From positions 1 through 8,975 of the forward strand of contig CALWAB010000009.1 of assembly GCA_944372745.1 (NCBI GenBank): DNA of 8,975 nucleotides, given 5' to 3'. Shown here piece after piece: positions 7,985 through 8,975 of this stretch; position 1 is the first letter of the stretch; the number at the start of each line of letters is the position of its first letter. The DNA comes from an uncultured Clostridia bacterium. GTDB lineage: Bacteria; Bacillota; Clostridia; Christensenellales; UBA1242. Below the pieces are notes generated by a model. That model was not told the DNA's origin. It made no database searches and saw only the letters and a program-made list of their open reading frames with translations. Position numbers and translations under genes: made by a program.

Positions 7985-8206
7985 ATTAATAAAGTCGCTT
8001 TATCAATAATGGTAGTTTAATTAATATAAGACTAATTAAGCAGGCATTGAAATTGTCACTTAAAAAACACAATATTATTATTGATAACCACGAATATTTA
8101 GAATTTTATTTAATAAAAATTTAAATAATAAATAAAATCTAAAGCCAACAATAAAAATCTATTAATAGTCGTTGTACTTGTATCAATTTTATGTTATAAT
8201 AATTAT
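7985..8206. other. AT-rich intergenic spacer
   Basis: Between the terminator and the next gene I see no supportable gene. It holds a small inverted repeat (7989-7994 ATAAAG with 7998-8003 CTTTAT, loop TCG) and the promoter at 8172-8200. An open stretch without a normal start codon (7993-8124) is treated as chance. No riboswitch or tRNA fold was recognised. Confidence 0.7.
8172..8200 (+). promoter_or_regulatory. Strong extended -10 promoter of the small metallopeptidase-like gene
   Basis: A -35 box TTGTAC (8172-8177), a 17-base spacer and a perfect -10 box TATAAT (8195-8200) are present. TG at 8192-8193 makes a consensus extended -10 (TGnTATAAT). The -10 box ends 6 bases before the ATG at 8207, so transcription should begin at or within a base or two of the start codon. 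Confidence 0.8.
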
Positions 8207-8743
8207 ATGTATAATAGAAAAATAGAACAATTTAGACCCATAATTCAAAATATCATTGATTCAAATAAAAAATTTTATTGCTTTAATAATAAAATAGAAT
8301 GGGATTTTTTTGATAACCCAAATATTGCAATTATGGCATTAATTGATAAAGATTTAAAACTAAATATCAATATCAATTCAGTAATACACGCTTATGACAT
8401 CAATGAACCATTACAAATAGAATATTTTATATTGCACGAAATTAGACATATCTATCAAAGAAGAATTGTATTTGAATACCAATTAAATAAAAATAATTGC
8501 CCAAATCGAGAATTTGCACAACAATGCGAATACGAATTTAATCATTACATAAATATGAATGAAGATAAAGAAAGGTATTACTCGCAACAAATAGAACACG
8601 ACGCGTATTTGTTCTCCTATTCAGTTATGCTCTATAAGTATGGTAAAATTAGTTATATTAATCCACCTGAATTCTACGAAAATCTAGATGTCAAATCGCA
8701 CATTGAAAAGTGGATAACTGTCTTTAAAAACCAAGCACTATAA
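8207..8743 (+). CDS. Small cytoplasmic HExxH metallopeptidase-like protein
   Basis: This gene encodes 178 residues with no signal peptide or membrane segment. HEIRH at residues 77-81, in a hydrophobic context (YFILHEIRHIYQ), is the zinc-binding and catalytic motif of gluzincin-type peptidases, with His77 and His81 as ligands and Glu78 as the general base. IEHDAYLFSYSVMLYKYG (129-146) resembles the downstream E-x-x-A helix that supplies the third ligand in several such families (ImmA/IrrE-like, for example), so Glu130 or His131 is a candidate. The 49-residue gap is longer than I would expect for that family, so the family is left open. The start at 8207 has no Shine-Dalgarno site but sits right at the predicted transcription start. 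The next Met (43) would still keep the motif but discard 42 well-formed residues. GC is about 26%, lower than the giant gene. The substrate is unknown, and a non-peptidase role is possible. Confidence 0.8.
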   Translation: MYNRKIEQFRPIIQNIIDSNKKFYCFNNKIEWDFFDNPNIAIMALIDKDLKLNININSVIHAYDINEPLQIEYFILHEIRHIYQRRIVFEYQLNKNNCPNREFAQQCEYEFNHYINMNEDKERYYSQQIEHDAYLFSYSVMLYKYGKISYINPPEFYENLDVKSHIEKWITVFKNQAL

Positions 8744-8975
8744 TATCCACAATTTAAAACATATACATTATGTTCATAAAAATAAAACAAACAATAAACT
8801 GGTTAATACACTGTATACATTACATTATACAATATAGATATAGATATAAACCATTCAAAAAATCAACAAAGATTTAAATTAAAACAAAATCAAATGTAAT
8901 TTAATTGCAATTTCAAAAAACTATAAGTAACATTACAAAATATTTTACTTCAAATTATATACATTAAGTAATTTT
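8744..8975. other. AT-rich region downstream of the small gene
   Basis: I see no gene on either strand; reverse-strand ATGs close within about ten codons. A short tandem ATATAG repeat (2.8 copies, 8832-8848) and a weak inverted repeat (TGTATA 8812-8817 with TATACA 8826-8831) are present. No convincing terminator for the gene ending at 8743 was found before the window ends. Confidence 0.6.

Noticed and set aside
7993..8124. 44-codon open stretch in the spacer, ending LEFYLIKI before TAA
   Set aside because: It has no ATG or GTG start and no ribosome site, and its residue content is what AT-rich DNA yields by chance. TTG 8047 is the only possible start.
283..8743. Operon or substrate relation between the giant protein and the metallopeptidase-like protein
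   Set aside because: A strong terminator and a separate promoter lie between them, and the small protein has no export signal, so it would not meet the surface protein.
8812..8831. Inverted repeat TGTATA / TATACA as a terminator for the small gene
   Set aside because: The stem is 6 bp of almost pure A-T with an 8-base loop and no following T-run, so it is not distinguishable from chance.
1..8975. CRISPR array, insertion sequence, tRNA or rRNA
   Set aside because: No regularly spaced direct repeats, terminal inverted repeats with a transposase, cloverleaf pattern or conserved rRNA motif was seen.

Overview
The window reads as a bacterial chromosome segment, probably from an uncultured, low-GC, Gram-positive-lineage organism (Bacillota or Mycoplasmatota-like). 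Three things point that way: sigma-70/sigma-A type promoters, a strong GGAGGA ribosome binding site, and very AT-rich intergenic DNA with a classic hairpin-plus-U-tract terminator. All tryptophans in the large gene are TGG and no in-frame TGA is needed, so the standard bacterial code fits. The exact taxon cannot be read from the sequence.

Layout. Positions 1-282 are non-coding or end fragments: a GC-richer left edge (1-50) with two small inverted repeats, then an A-rich leader holding a promoter (168-196), a 5'-proximal hairpin (206-228) and a ribosome binding site (273-278). Positions 283-7890 are one giant gene for a 2,535-residue secreted, membrane-anchored protein. It has an N-terminal signal sequence, about 2,460 residues of beta-rich, Ser/Thr/Asn/Asp/Tyr-rich and almost cysteine-free repeats resembling bacterial Ig-like modules, and a C-terminal transmembrane helix with a short basic tail. 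A strong terminator follows at 7960-7984. Positions 7985-8206 are AT-rich spacer that ends in a near-consensus extended -10 promoter. Positions 8207-8743 encode a small 178-residue protein with an HEIRH zinc-metallopeptidase motif, apparently read from a leaderless mRNA. The last 232 bases are AT-rich with no gene that I can support.

The two genes appear to be separate transcription units on the same strand. The giant protein most likely acts outside the cell as an adhesin or surface stalk. The small metallopeptidase-like protein has no signal peptide and should be cytoplasmic. Nothing in the sequence links their functions. The main points of interest are the near-regular 200-residue periodicity in the giant protein, its non-LPXTG anchor, its 5'-end hairpin, and the leaderless start of the small gene.
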